DNA of 64,000 nt from Guptibacillus hwajinpoensis (GCF_029277305.1 NZ_CP119526.1); one strand, 5' to 3'; counted from the first letter of the stretch, positions 26,442 to 34,949 are shown. Program-made: numbers and translations. The notes: generated by a model not told the origin, from the sequence alone.

Positions 26442-27092
26442 ATGAACTTTAAACAGATTATCGACTTATCCATTCCAATCAACAATGAAACGCCCGTTTA
26501 CCCTGGAGATCCTAAACCCAACATTCATCCTGCTGCAGAGCTTGATAAAGACGGCTACCAGGTAACCCAGCTTAACATTGGCTCACACACCGGAACACAC
26601 GTTGACGCACCCTTTCACTTTCAGAAAGAAGGCGAACGAATCGATCAATCAAGCCTAACGAAATTCATGGCGCCTGGACTCGTAATTGATGTAACCGGTA
26701 AGGCACCAGCCGAACAAATCACAATGGACGATGTAGCTGACCAAATTGAAAGCGTCGTTCCAGGTACAATCGTCCTCTTTCACACCGGTTGGGCTAAGCA
26801 TATTGGAACAGAAACGTATTTCGAGCATCCGTACCTTTCTGTAGACATCATCAACAGTCTGCTCGATAAAGGCGTAACGACCTTCTTTATCGATGCCCTT
26901 AACGTCGACCCACCAGACGGCTCTGCGTTCCCTGTACATGAAGCGATCACGTCAGAGAACGGCATTATAGGCGAGAATTTCTGTAACTTCGACCAAATCG
27001 ATTTTGCGAATCCGCTCATCATCGCTTTACCGCTAAAGCTAGAAGGCCTAGATGGCTCTCCAGTAAGGGCGGTTGCAGTTGAAGTTGAGTGA
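26442..27092 (+). CDS. Cyclase family protein (kynurenine formamidase-like)
   Basis: This is a 216-residue metal-dependent hydrolase of the cyclase/KynB family. The family motif HTGTHVDAPFHF (about 48-59) supplies the metal-binding His and Asp residues, and DLSIPINNETPVYPGDP opens the protein as usual. Members hydrolyse formylkynurenine or other amides and lactones. No tryptophan-degradation genes are nearby, so the substrate stays open. AAGGAG lies eight bases before the ATG. Terminator and R1 repeat follow. Confidence 0.88.
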   Translation: MNFKQIIDLSIPINNETPVYPGDPKPNIHPAAELDKDGYQVTQLNIGSHTGTHVDAPFHFQKEGERIDQSSLTKFMAPGLVIDVTGKAPAEQITMDDVADQIESVVPGTIVLFHTGWAKHIGTETYFEHPYLSVDIINSLLDKGVTTFFIDALNVDPPDGSAFPVHEAITSENGIIGENFCNFDQIDFANPLIIALPLKLEGLDGSPVRAVAVEVE

Positions 27093-27107
27093 AACGATAC
27101 AATCATA

Positions 27108-27147
27108 ACAAAAAGCCCTCTTTCAATTAAGAAAGAGGGCTTTTTGT
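27108..27147 (+). terminator. Terminator of the cyclase-family gene
   Basis: A 17-base-pair perfect stem (arms 27108-27124 and 27131-27147) with a T run. Confidence 0.92.
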
Positions 27148-27173
27148 TGCGTTCGACACCGTTCGTGCTAAAT

Positions 27174-27192
27174 CGGGTGGTGCCTGTCACCG
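27174..27192 (-). repeat. Dispersed palindromic repeat R1, copy 8
   Basis: CGGGT plus inverted core GGTGCCTGTCACC, preceded by GTTCGACACCGTTCGTGC. Its right end runs into the last codons of the next gene. Confidence 0.85.
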
Positions 27193-27573
27193 CTCAGTTA
27201 AATCGAATTCTTCAGCGACTTCAGCCATTCGTGACGGCATTTTCTTGTCGTTCATCACATTTTGAGATTTTTTGAAGTTAGCAGGATTAATTTTGTGCAC
27301 CTTTGTGTTGTTACTTACTCCATCACTCGCGCCATACCCGACATAAGAGGGATACTTCTCCTGCTCTTCCGCTGGCTTCCGCTCTATATTGCCTCGTTTA
27401 GCATACTGGCCAACTTTCAAGGTCGACGTTTTTAATTGCTCTCCATACTTCATAGCCTTTTCAGATCCGTTTAGAATGACATCGCGCGTATTTTTCCTCG
27501 CTGTTTTAGAAAAAGCGAGAACGAGCGCTCCTGCTGATAACAATCCTAATGAACCAAAAACTCTTTTCTTCAT
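27187..27573 (-). CDS. Hypothetical protein with N-terminal membrane segment
   Basis: The product is a 128-residue protein starting at ATG 27573, with AGGAGGT upstream. A basic start and a hydrophobic stretch (about 6-20) suggest a membrane anchor or signal. The rest is basic and polar, with a repeated Lys-rich pattern (KTARKNTRD, KYGEQLKTS). No domain is recognised. The stop codon region overlaps the edge of R1 copy 8, so the repeat forms the last residues, which suggests insertion at the 3' end of the gene. Confidence 0.6.
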   Translation of the reverse strand: MKKRVFGSLGLLSAGALVLAFSKTARKNTRDVILNGSEKAMKYGEQLKTSTLKVGQYAKRGNIERKPAEEQEKYPSYVGYGASDGVSNNTKVHKINPANFKKSQNVMNDKKMPSRMAEVAEEFDLTER

Positions 27574-27714
27574 GGTATGACCTCCTGATATTTCTTTCTC
27601 CACTTATCTATTGTGTAACAAGAATTACCAAATTATTCATGTCGCTTCGTTTTGGTTTAATACCCTTAATCCATTCGTTTATAACTTCTGAAGGCACACC
27701 TAATCGCTAAGACT

Positions 27715-27751
27715 AAAAAAAAAAACCTTTCCCCCATTCGAGAAAGGCTCC
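27715..27751 (-). terminator. Terminator of the alpha/beta hydrolase
   Basis: The stem CCTTTC/GAAAGG is followed leftward by a run of eleven T. Confidence 0.85.
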
Positions 27752-27779
27752 TTATAATAATCCTAACGTTTAATCTCAC

Positions 27780-28592
27780 TTACCACTGATGAGCTTTCAT
27801 TCTCGCAAAATGCCTCTCCAATAACTTATTTACTTCATCAGGCTTTTCAAGGGAAATAGAATGTCCCGCTTTCCCTAGTACTTCACATCTACCATTCTCT
27901 ACTTTCTTAGCAATATTCTCAGAGAGTTTGATCGAATACGCATGATCCTGCTCTCCAGCAACGGCTAGAACTGGAATCTTCACACCTTCTAATTCCTCAA
28001 GAATGCTCGTCCGATGGATCACTTGATGCGCAGCATCACCAATCGATGGTTCAAGTTTCTTCATATAGTCGTACCAATAATTCCGTTCCTTCTCAAATAC
28101 AGGATCATCTAGTGAAGCATCACCGAACATGATGTACATGAGCGTATCCACAACGCCTTCAGCTCCATGCATCTGAAGCTGTGATACGAGGGGCTGAAAT
28201 TCAGCTCTTTTGTATTCTTCTTCACCCGAACTTCCTAGCACAACACAGGAACTTAACAAGTCAGGACGTCTCGCCGCTAGACGCAGTGCGATAAATCCGC
28301 CCATTGAATTTCCGATAAAATGACACTTTTTAATTCCAAGCTCTTCAATCAATGCAGCCGCATCGTCTGTAAGCGTATCCATATCAAGATTCTCCAAAAA
28401 GGACCGACCGCTTCTACCTTGTCCGCGATGGTCATAACAAATCACACGATAATTTTTTGAGAAATGTGCTACTTGATTGTGGAACATATACGACGTAAAG
28501 AATAGCGAATGACTGAATACCATGACAGGTGCATCTTTTGGACCATAATCTTCATAATAGAGCGGTGTATCGTTTACATCAATAAACGGCAT
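27780..28592 (-). CDS. Alpha/beta hydrolase (3-oxoadipate enol-lactonase-like)
   Basis: The product is a 270-residue cytoplasmic hydrolase. The nucleophile elbow is GNSMGG with Ser near 96. VFSHSLFF near 25-32 forms the oxyanion region, and the terminal GKAGHSISLEKPDEV carries the catalytic histidine. The acid residue is probably in AGEQDHAY. The sequence resembles enol-lactonase and haloperoxidase-type esterases, but no aromatic-degradation genes are nearby. It is a single gene with its own terminator. Confidence 0.85.
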   Translation of the reverse strand: MPFIDVNDTPLYYEDYGPKDAPVMVFSHSLFFTSYMFHNQVAHFSKNYRVICYDHRGQGRSGRSFLENLDMDTLTDDAAALIEELGIKKCHFIGNSMGGFIALRLAARRPDLLSSCVVLGSSGEEEYKRAEFQPLVSQLQMHGAEGVVDTLMYIMFGDASLDDPVFEKERNYWYDYMKKLEPSIGDAAHQVIHRTSILEELEGVKIPVLAVAGEQDHAYSIKLSENIAKKVENGRCEVLGKAGHSISLEKPDEVNKLLERHFARMKAHQW

Positions 28593-28703
28593 GGCAAACC
28601 CTCTCCTTCAATATGAGTATACATATGGCGTATCAAGTAAAAAATTCCATACAAACCACCAAATCCCTGCTTTTTGGCGCAAACGACAAAAGGTTACACC
28701 GTT

Positions 28704-28726
28704 CGGGTGGTGACAGGCACCACCCG
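28704..28726 (+). repeat. Dispersed palindromic repeat R1, copy 9
   Basis: The most symmetrical copy: CGGGT, core GGTGACAGGCACC, ACCCG. An ACGACAAAAGG motif precedes it. It is the last R1 copy in the window. Confidence 0.92.
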
Positions 28727-28751
28727 ACCACCAGAACTAGGCGCAGCGACT

Positions 28752-28784
28752 AAAAAAGCCCTCTTCATTTAGAAAAGGACTTCT
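28752..28784 (-). terminator. Terminator of the DUF4038-type gene
   Basis: An imperfect stem with two G-U pairs (AGTCCTTTT/AAGAGGGCT) is followed leftward by six T. Confidence 0.75.
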
Positions 28785-28802
28785 TCTCTCTACTACACAC
28801 CT

Positions 28803-30950
28803 TTAAGGCGTCGGATAGCTCTTCGTATTATCATCAAGCATCAAAACCCAGTCGTTCCCTCTATTTGAGCTAGGAGCTGTAAAGGTTCTTGTACCTGTAT
28901 TCGTATAGGTACCAATAAACGTTGTGGTTCCATTTCTAGGATTGTACCAGTGTGCTTTTACAGATCCTCCGCTGATTTTACTCATATTAACCGTTACCGT
29001 TCCTCCAAATGGTGTGTAGACGAACGCGTAACTTCCATCTGAAGCTCGAGTAGCCGCAATATAAGCACCACTTGTAGAAGGTTGGCTGGATGCAATGATT
29101 CCCTGATCTGGAATGCGGTTAAGAAATGGCCGACTTAACATTAGCTTTCGAATATGTGACATCTGGAATGCACCAGGGCTGTCCAATTCATCGTACCAGT
29201 TCGAATTTGCTCCTATCCACGGCGAATAAAGTGATTTCACATACATTTGCCAGATATCGTTATGACCATAAGTGATACCAAATGCTCCAGAAAATAGCGC
29301 CCAATATTGTGCCTGTCTGACATCAAAATCTCTTAATCTCGGATTACCTGCAGTATAGTTATTTGGAATATCTTCGTACCTATTCTCCGCATTCAAAGTT
29401 GGCTTTGCTGGAGATAAGCCCCAATCATTAGCGACTGGTGGGTAGTTAGGGAAATCAAAAACCTGCGCAGTCTGATTTGAGTTGAAGTCCAACATTTGTT
29501 CCCCATTACTCAACGTAATCGTATGCAGATACTTAGAGGATTGTGTTCGTGGGTGATAAGTTCTTAAGAAACGGCCTCCATCACCATCAACGATACCGTT
29601 AGCCATGGCTTGGTAAATCGAAATAAAGTCAAAACTTCCTGGGACTGCAGGATCTCCATCTCCTCCGAGCATCCAGATGATATTTGCTTTACCCTTATAT
29701 CTCTTAGCAAGAAAGTTCCCGTGGAAGTAGGCTTTGTTCTTCGCTTCTTGTAATCCTTGATTGTTTGTTGATGGATTTAGAGCTGGGTTAGGAAAACCTC
29801 TTGATGGACCTTCTAACTCAGCACTTCCCCATAACGGCAACATAACAATATAGAGACCCATTTCCTCAGCTTTATCAACAATCCAGTCGACGTTCTGGTA
29901 ATAAGCTTCATTCGGTTGGTAAAAGTCATTGTTCAATATTGCCTTATCACCATAAATGTTAGGAGCTACACCAAAACGCTCAAACTGCGTCACAACAACA
30001 GCCTGTATGGCATTAAAACCTTTTTGCTTTCGGTTCGAAAAATACATCTCTGCTTGTTCCCTTGTAACCCTTCCGAATAGCTCCCAGGCTGTGTCTGCCA
30101 TATAGAAAAATGGCGTTCCATCTTCATGGATAAGAAAATGACCATTACCGCTCACTTTAAGATGCCCACGATTAAATGGCTCATTTTGTGTTGGCGAATC
30201 TGGATCCGGATCTGGATCTGGGTTAGGAGCACCTGATTCTACTACTAAGCTTGGATTACGGAATACAAATGTTCCTGAGGAAGCTGTTCCGTTTGTTAAT
30301 CCTATGCGAAGACTTTTCGTTGTACTTTGTGTTTTAAATTCAAGGTCTGCTGAAATAGCCAGGAATTGTTCTGCACCTGATTGATTTCGTTCAAAAATAA
30401 AGATAGTCCCATTGTCTTGGTTTCCTACTTTGAAAGTATACTTTGTATTAGATTGAACTGGTTGGATAATCTCAAACACATGCCACTGAGCATTTGCTCG
30501 AATCGTGATCTGATTTTGACCCGTAACTGCAATCTGACCTGGGCTGTTATTAACCCATTGACTATTTGAAAGCTCAGGAAGAAGTTCTACCGTATCACTT
30601 ACAAGTTCTAATGAGGGATTACGAAAGACATATGACCCGTTAGGAGTCGTTCCATTAGATAATCCGATCCGAATGCTGTCTGTATCTTTTTTCGTAGTGA
30701 ATTCGATATCTAGCGAACCTGTCAAGTAAGTCTCTTTGCCGTTGCTTCTTTCAAAAATGAAGACGGTTCCGTTGTTCGGCTTTTCGATTTTAAAATGATA
30801 AGCAGTATTCGACTGAACAGGGAGAGTAATATCCACCACGTGCCACTGTGAAACAGCATTGATGACCACTTCATTACTTCCAATCAGTTCAGTTTGGTTA
30901 GGGCTGTGCTTCACCCATTGACTGCTCGAAAAATCTGGCAGCAAATTCAT
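28803..30950 (-). CDS. DUF4038/putative glycoside hydrolase with two N-terminal repeat domains
   Basis: The product has 715 residues. Two similar beta-rich domains of about 120 residues (1-118 and 120-240) share the pattern SQWV..SP, QWHV and VFRNPSL. They are probably carbohydrate-binding. A PDPDPDPDSP linker follows. The catalytic part (about 255-640) opens with HLKVSGNGHFLIHEDGTPFF and TAWELFGR, typical of the DUF4038 barrel related to apiosidase-type enzymes. A collagen-binding-like C-terminal domain ends the protein. There is no signal peptide at the predicted start, which is odd for such an enzyme. It is monocistronic. Confidence 0.75.
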   Translation of the reverse strand: MNLLPDFSSSQWVKHSPNQTELIGSNEVVINAVSQWHVVDITLPVQSNTAYHFKIEKPNNGTVFIFERSNGKETYLTGSLDIEFTTKKDTDSIRIGLSNGTTPNGSYVFRNPSLELVSDTVELLPELSNSQWVNNSPGQIAVTGQNQITIRANAQWHVFEIIQPVQSNTKYTFKVGNQDNGTIFIFERNQSGAEQFLAISADLEFKTQSTTKSLRIGLTNGTASSGTFVFRNPSLVVESGAPNPDPDPDPDSPTQNEPFNRGHLKVSGNGHFLIHEDGTPFFYMADTAWELFGRVTREQAEMYFSNRKQKGFNAIQAVVVTQFERFGVAPNIYGDKAILNNDFYQPNEAYYQNVDWIVDKAEEMGLYIVMLPLWGSAELEGPSRGFPNPALNPSTNNQGLQEAKNKAYFHGNFLAKRYKGKANIIWMLGGDGDPAVPGSFDFISIYQAMANGIVDGDGGRFLRTYHPRTQSSKYLHTITLSNGEQMLDFNSNQTAQVFDFPNYPPVANDWGLSPAKPTLNAENRYEDIPNNYTAGNPRLRDFDVRQAQYWALFSGAFGITYGHNDIWQMYVKSLYSPWIGANSNWYDELDSPGAFQMSHIRKLMLSRPFLNRIPDQGIIASSQPSTSGAYIAATRASDGSYAFVYTPFGGTVTVNMSKISGGSVKAHWYNPRNGTTTFIGTYTNTGTRTFTAPSSNRGNDWVLMLDDNTKSYPTP

Positions 30951-31069
30951 AGCTTGTCTCCTTTCGCATTTACTATATTCTATGGATTAATTCATAAATA
31001 GAAAGGGCTATTCGCCATATACATACTATTAATTGGTAAAATTGGTTATTTCGCACACGTTATTTGTGA

Positions 31070-31091
31070 GTTAAACAAACGTTTATGTAAC
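31070..31091. promoter_or_regulatory. AAACGTTT-centred palindrome, site f
   Basis: GTTAAACAAAC joined to GTTTATGTAAC lies about 120 bases upstream of the DUF4038-type gene start. It is an imperfect version of the palindrome. Confidence 0.4.
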
Positions 31092-31165
31092 CAAAAGAAA
31101 AACGACCACAATTGGCCGTTTTGTTGAAATCCACATTTAATTAGTTAGACAGCTTCTTTAAAAAG

Positions 31166-31504
31166 TCATCTCTGCTTTTTCTTCCATTTAATGTAGTCGA
31201 TTACTTGTTTGTACTCGTTTAAATCGACTTCTTCAATACCTGCCTTTTTTGCTTCTTCATTAAACAGTTCCAATCCTTGACTTTCTTGTGCTGGACTCGC
31301 TTGATCTTCCCCTGTCCCGATGATATCGTGCAGATTTGTATCTAACACATCGGCTAATCGATTGATGACATTAATAGAAGGGTTACTTTTGATGTTTCTT
31401 TCAAGGCTGTTAAGGTATGACTTAGAAACACCGGATTGTTCAGCTAATTCGGTAAGAGAGATTCCTTTAGCCAATCTGTATTTTTTTAAATTTTCTCCTA
31501 TCAT
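31166..31504 (-). CDS. sinR: SinR-type transcriptional regulator
   Basis: The product is a 112-residue XRE-family repressor. The N-terminal helix-turn-helix reads IGENLKKYRLAKGISLTELA, then SGVSKSYLNSLERN, very close to SinR of Bacillus subtilis, the master regulator of biofilm matrix. The C-terminal SinI-like helices (LNEYKQVIDYIKWKK, about 93-107) form the multimerisation part. I chose the ATG at 31504, nine bases after AAGGTG, which matches SinR length. No sinI gene is visible. It lies 47 bases after the SAF-domain dehydrogenase on the same strand, so the two form an operon. SinR-like sites occur upstream of that gene. Confidence 0.88.
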   Translation of the reverse strand: MIGENLKKYRLAKGISLTELAEQSGVSKSYLNSLERNIKSNPSINVINRLADVLDTNLHDIIGTGEDQASPAQESQGLELFNEEAKKAGIEEVDLNEYKQVIDYIKWKKKQR

Positions 31505-31551
31505 ACACATCTTCACCTTCCAGTATCTCACCCCTCCTTAACGGTAAGATA

Positions 31552-32703
31552 CTATTTGATAGCTACCCGCTCCTTTAGAACACTCCTCCAAGCTTTCAGT
31601 GCGATGCTTTCAGGAATATCCACATCTGAGAATTGAATCATTTCTCCCTCTTCAATTGGTTTCTTTAGTCGAGCATTACGAAGAACACCGATAGGAACGT
31701 GATTCTCATTCTTTTCAATTCGTACGGCTTCACCCCTTAGATCAAAGCTACCAATTGCCCGTTCTATAAATTGACCAACATCAAGCTTTCTTTTGGCTAT
31801 TGCCGCTACACTTATGGTTGGCTGCTCGCTATTATTTAGCAATACGCCTTTCCCATCTAGTACTCGTCTTATTGTTTTCAGTATTTCTAGATGACATAAA
31901 TGAGAGTTTGTAAGGGAAGTGTAATAAGGGCCCATGCCCATTTTGTAATAACGAAGCGCGTCCTGCTGATCCTCATCATGGGTGGCAGTAATGAAAACTC
32001 CTGGCGGAAGTTTAGAAGATAGAATATAATCACTAATTGGTAAACTGATTCCTTCGGCTGCTCTCGCTAATTGTTCTCCTCCCTCCTTAGCATCATCAGA
32101 CGCAAAACCAAGGAGCCCATCTTTTGCAATTGTTGCCCCAAGCCCATTTGCTACAAGCGCCTGTTCAATTTGTACCTTTGTACCATCAGTGAAGGAAGTC
32201 GTCATACCGATAGTGGTGCCGTTGCGCTTGGACCAAAACTCCATATCTTCCTTTGAAGGATTCGTTTTCAAAAAGCCTTTTATATTACCATAAACCACTG
32301 GTTTAAAACCCATTTGCTTAACATTTTCATCAAGGGCTGCAATACATCCAGGCTGATCGCCTTCAGCTTCTGTTATGAAACCTTTTCGAGCAAAGTAGGA
32401 ACCCGTCGTTACCTGAAGTTCGGCATTCATCGTAACAATGGGCAAACCAGCTTCCATTGCTCGTTCAATCACTTTACTTCCATAGATAACATCCCCACTG
32501 CATTCTACAATTAGATCACTATGTTCAATTAACTCATCAACTGAATTTGTTAAACGCTCTTGAAAAGGATAACCCACCATATCTGTTGTATTTCTTCTGG
32601 TCAAAATCCGTGAGACAGATACATCTTCTTGTTTACCTATAAGCCGAATCAATCCAGTGGCTATTAGGCCAGTACCAATAACTCCTATTTTAGCTCGTTG
32701 CAT
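31552..32703 (-). CDS. NAD(P)-dependent homoserine-dehydrogenase-like protein with SAF domain
   Basis: The product has 383 residues. A Rossmann GxGxxG motif (IGVIGTGLIATGLIRLIG) starts the protein. A central homoserine-dehydrogenase-like domain follows, and a C-terminal SAF domain (about 290-370) is of the type found in sialic acid synthases and altronate dehydratases. It belongs to the COG4091 type, thought to act in sugar or polyol metabolism. I place the start at ATG 32703, ten bases after AAGGTG. It heads the operon with sinR. The long leader back to the predicted promoter is about 290 bases. The substrate is unknown. Confidence 0.78.
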   Translation of the reverse strand: MQRAKIGVIGTGLIATGLIRLIGKQEDVSVSRILTRRNTTDMVGYPFQERLTNSVDELIEHSDLIVECSGDVIYGSKVIERAMEAGLPIVTMNAELQVTTGSYFARKGFITEAEGDQPGCIAALDENVKQMGFKPVVYGNIKGFLKTNPSKEDMEFWSKRNGTTIGMTTSFTDGTKVQIEQALVANGLGATIAKDGLLGFASDDAKEGGEQLARAAEGISLPISDYILSSKLPPGVFITATHDEDQQDALRYYKMGMGPYYTSLTNSHLCHLEILKTIRRVLDGKGVLLNNSEQPTISVAAIAKRKLDVGQFIERAIGSFDLRGEAVRIEKNENHVPIGVLRNARLKKPIEEGEMIQFSDVDIPESIALKAWRSVLKERVAIK

Positions 32704-32997
32704 GCATCTCACTCACCTTCATTGTTATAATTTCTAGATTTCAATTTCTAACTAACACGTCTTTTTCTTGCATTGATAAGGTCTTATTAATTTACAGAAT
32801 GCCACCTAGCAATTCAATTGACTATGATTTCATTTCAAGAGATTTGTGTCGCTGCCATCTTGGCATTCCAATTCCCCTAGTAATAAAAAATGGATAAAAA
32901 CTCTTTCCTTTCACAGGTTGTAACAACTTGACACCAATGAGAGCTGTTTCAACCACTTCAATTGGAAATTGCTTGGGATATCAGATCTATATAAACT

Positions 32998-33025
32998 ATT
33001 ATACTGTTCATTATAAAGAACACAA
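32998..33025 (-). promoter_or_regulatory. Predicted promoter with overlapping SinR-like operator
   Basis: On the minus strand TTGTGT (33020-33025) and TATAAT (32998-33003) are spaced by 16 bases. GTTCTTT, the SinR half-site, covers 33015-33021 and forms an inverted pair GTTC-N8-GAAC with the spacer. This would place SinR on the promoter of its own operon. Confidence 0.55.
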
Positions 33026-33226
33026 GTGTATTTTTTTATAAAACCTCACTTGAATTTGGTGACCCTACTGATTTATATACTTATTAAGAGGTTTCTTGCG
33101 TTTTAAGTGAAAATGCTTGGCATCGGTGTGTACTTAAAAACTATAACTTCCTTTTCAAAAGAAAAAGATTAGTGTCAATTCAGTTTATTAAATTAAGGCT
33201 ATGTTAGGTCATATTGTTTGTTTCTC

Positions 33227-33369
33227 GATTTTTGGCTCATTCGAGTGAAACCTCAGTTTCACTCGCCTTTCAGCTCTGCTGAAAGGTCGCCCAGTGGTGA
33301 CCAATCGACTGAGCAAATGAATTTGCTCAAAGCGATTGGTCACCACTGGGCGTAAATGAGCCAAAAATC
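33227..33369. repeat. Nested multi-hairpin element
   Basis: A 15-bp outer stem (33227-33241 with 33355-33369) encloses three perfect hairpins in a row: 10 bp (33242-33251/33256-33265), 9 bp (33266-33274/33278-33286) and 20 bp (33288-33307/33333-33352). The last holds a further 8-bp hairpin (33310-33317/33322-33329). Almost every base is paired, so it could be a small mobile element or a folded RNA. No protein frame is present. Confidence 0.8.
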
Positions 33370-33404
33370 AACAGTGTTCATTAACATACCTAAATTAAAA
33401 ACTT

Positions 33405-33477
33405 TATAAAGAACGGAAGCATGCAAAATAAAGACTACACTAATTATTCTTATTTATTTTTATTCTATATAAAGAAC
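33405..33477 (-). promoter_or_regulatory. Two further SinR-like sites
   Basis: TATAAAGAAC occurs at 33405-33414 and again at 33468-33477, in the same orientation as the site in the predicted promoter. AAAGAAC is the reverse complement of the SinR half-site GTTCTTT. Confidence 0.4.
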
Positions 33478-33583
33478 AAAACTCCTTTTTATTTTTCTAA
33501 TTAGTTCGTTCTAAACATTTTTTCACTCTCACTATAGTGAATCAGTAAAATAAAATTATATTTTATAAATAATACTTTTTATT

Positions 33584-33635
33584 AAAGGCTCTTTTCGTCG
33601 CCCCGCGGAAAGCGAGCATTCTGGAGCGGAATTAA
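33584..33635. mobile_element. Remnant of a common Bacillaceae MITE-like repeat
   Basis: AAAGGCTCTTTTCG at the left, then GCGGAAAGCGAGCATTCTGG and AGCGGAATTAA, match segments of a repeat often seen in Bacillus genomes. The right end is missing. Confidence 0.55.
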
Positions 33636-33665
33636 AAGAACTGACAGAAATTATCCTGTCAGTTT
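33635..33665 (-). terminator. Terminator of the beta-helix protein gene
   Basis: The stem AACTGACAG/CTGTCAGTT is followed leftward by TTCTTTT. Confidence 0.85.
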
Positions 33666-33689
33666 GAAAGTTTAGTAGAAATTCTTCAC

Positions 33690-34949
33690 TTATATTTTCC
33701 TTGCTTTAATAACACCATTTTCAACAGTTATTTGATACTTTCCATCATTGCCTGGCACAATCAGGTATCGATCTTCATCATTGAATTTCACTAATTTAGG
33801 CTTTCCATTTGCATTCAACTGAACTGGTGGCTCTATAGTAGAAATACTACGGTATCTTATGTTTTCTAAATAAAAATAGTCTTCTCCGCTTGAATTTGTA
33901 TGAATAAGTCTAAGGTTACCTTGTGTTACCTGCTCGTTCATATCACTCGCATAAATAACACCATTGTTTACAGCTTGAAAAACGTAGCCTGGAACATCAC
34001 AAGACACATTATACAGATCTAGTCCCTGTATACGCAGTGATCCCTTTTGAGATGGAGACCCAGCGATTCCTTCTACTCGAATTAATCCCATATTGGAATT
34101 CTTCATATTCAGTCCTTCAATATGGCCGGAAAGGAGATTGATGTTTCTGCAGTACTTGAAATGAAATGCTGAGTCAACATTAGACCATTCTGCATTTAAT
34201 TGAATCATTGTGCTCTCAGACAATTCCTCGAAATAGTAAGGAGTCACTGCAGCCGACAGGCGGTTATCTCTTCCACCATTGTGGCAGTACAAGTTCGAGA
34301 ATACATTACCTGTATTAGCACCGCTTCTTGCTTTAAGATGATAAGCATTTTTTGAATACCAGAACGTATAAAGATTCTCGAAATTATTCGAAAACACGTT
34401 TCCACCAATTGTACTTGTTGGGTCAATGTAGAAAGCTCGTGTTACCGAAATAAAACGTAAGTTCTTGAAGCTTGAATGAGCAATTTGGCCACGGAACAAA
34501 ATCGCATTACGATTCTCACCTGGTGACCAATCACCATAAGAAAGTTCCATATCACTAAATTGGCTATTGAAACCATTCTCCATAATAAAAAGAGGAGCGT
34601 CCATCCCTGCTACTCCAATAACGCCACTCGTTCTCATACCTCGTCCAATAGTGTATTTCGAAGAACCCGTTTTAAGAGGAGCATTAATATAGTATTTACC
34701 CGGAAAAACAAGATAGTTGTTTTCATCGATTGCCTTTTGAATTGCCGCTCGATTCTGTGAAGCTTTTGAAGGATCGTTTGGCACAGCACCATAATCTTCT
34801 ACTGTAACATCAATCACATTCGCGCTTGCAGGGGGTTCTACCGGAGGTTCCTGTGGATTTCCATCACTATTATCTTCAAATATATTTGAAGGAACTTTCA
34901 AGTCAAGGTTACCGTTCTGATCAAAGGAATACGAAAATACTCTCTCCAT
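33690..34949 (-). CDS. Right-handed beta-helix protein (pectate-lyase superfamily)
   Basis: The product has 419 residues. A short N-terminal region ends in a Pro/Glu linker (NPQEPPVEPPAS). Then NVIDVTVEDYGAVPNDPSKA begins the pectate-lyase-superfamily fold, the same opening seen in polysaccharide lyases and phage tailspikes. Repeated short beta strands with Asn ladders (FSNNFENLY, VFSNLYCHN) form the helix. There is no signal peptide at the predicted start. It could degrade or bind an acidic polysaccharide. No phage genes surround it, so a tailspike origin is not supported. It is monocistronic. Confidence 0.75.
   Translation of the reverse strand: MERVFSYSFDQNGNLDLKVPSNIFEDNSDGNPQEPPVEPPASANVIDVTVEDYGAVPNDPSKASQNRAAIQKAIDENNYLVFPGKYYINAPLKTGSSKYTIGRGMRTSGVIGVAGMDAPLFIMENGFNSQFSDMELSYGDWSPGENRNAILFRGQIAHSSFKNLRFISVTRAFYIDPTSTIGGNVFSNNFENLYTFWYSKNAYHLKARSGANTGNVFSNLYCHNGGRDNRLSAAVTPYYFEELSESTMIQLNAEWSNVDSAFHFKYCRNINLLSGHIEGLNMKNSNMGLIRVEGIAGSPSQKGSLRIQGLDLYNVSCDVPGYVFQAVNNGVIYASDMNEQVTQGNLRLIHTNSSGEDYFYLENIRYRSISTIEPPVQLNANGKPKLVKFNDEDRYLIVPGNDGKYQITVENGVIKARKI

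Larger units (their letters stand above)
32704..33689. other. One-kilobase non-coding region with operators, hairpin cluster and repeat remnant
   Basis: Nearly 1 kb lacks a credible gene. From left to right it holds the long leader of the SAF-dehydrogenase/sinR operon, a promoter with SinR-like sites (32998-33025), a nested hairpin element (33227-33369), two further TATAAAGAAC sites (33405-33414 and 33468-33477), a MITE remnant (33584-33635) and the terminator of the beta-helix gene. It is clearly AT-richer than its surroundings outside the hairpin element. Confidence 0.7.

Noticed and set aside
1654..28726. R1 repeats as a CRISPR array
   Set aside because: Copies are kilobases apart with no spacers and no cas genes.
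33690..34949. Beta-helix protein as a prophage tailspike
   Set aside because: No phage structural, lysis or integrase genes are nearby.
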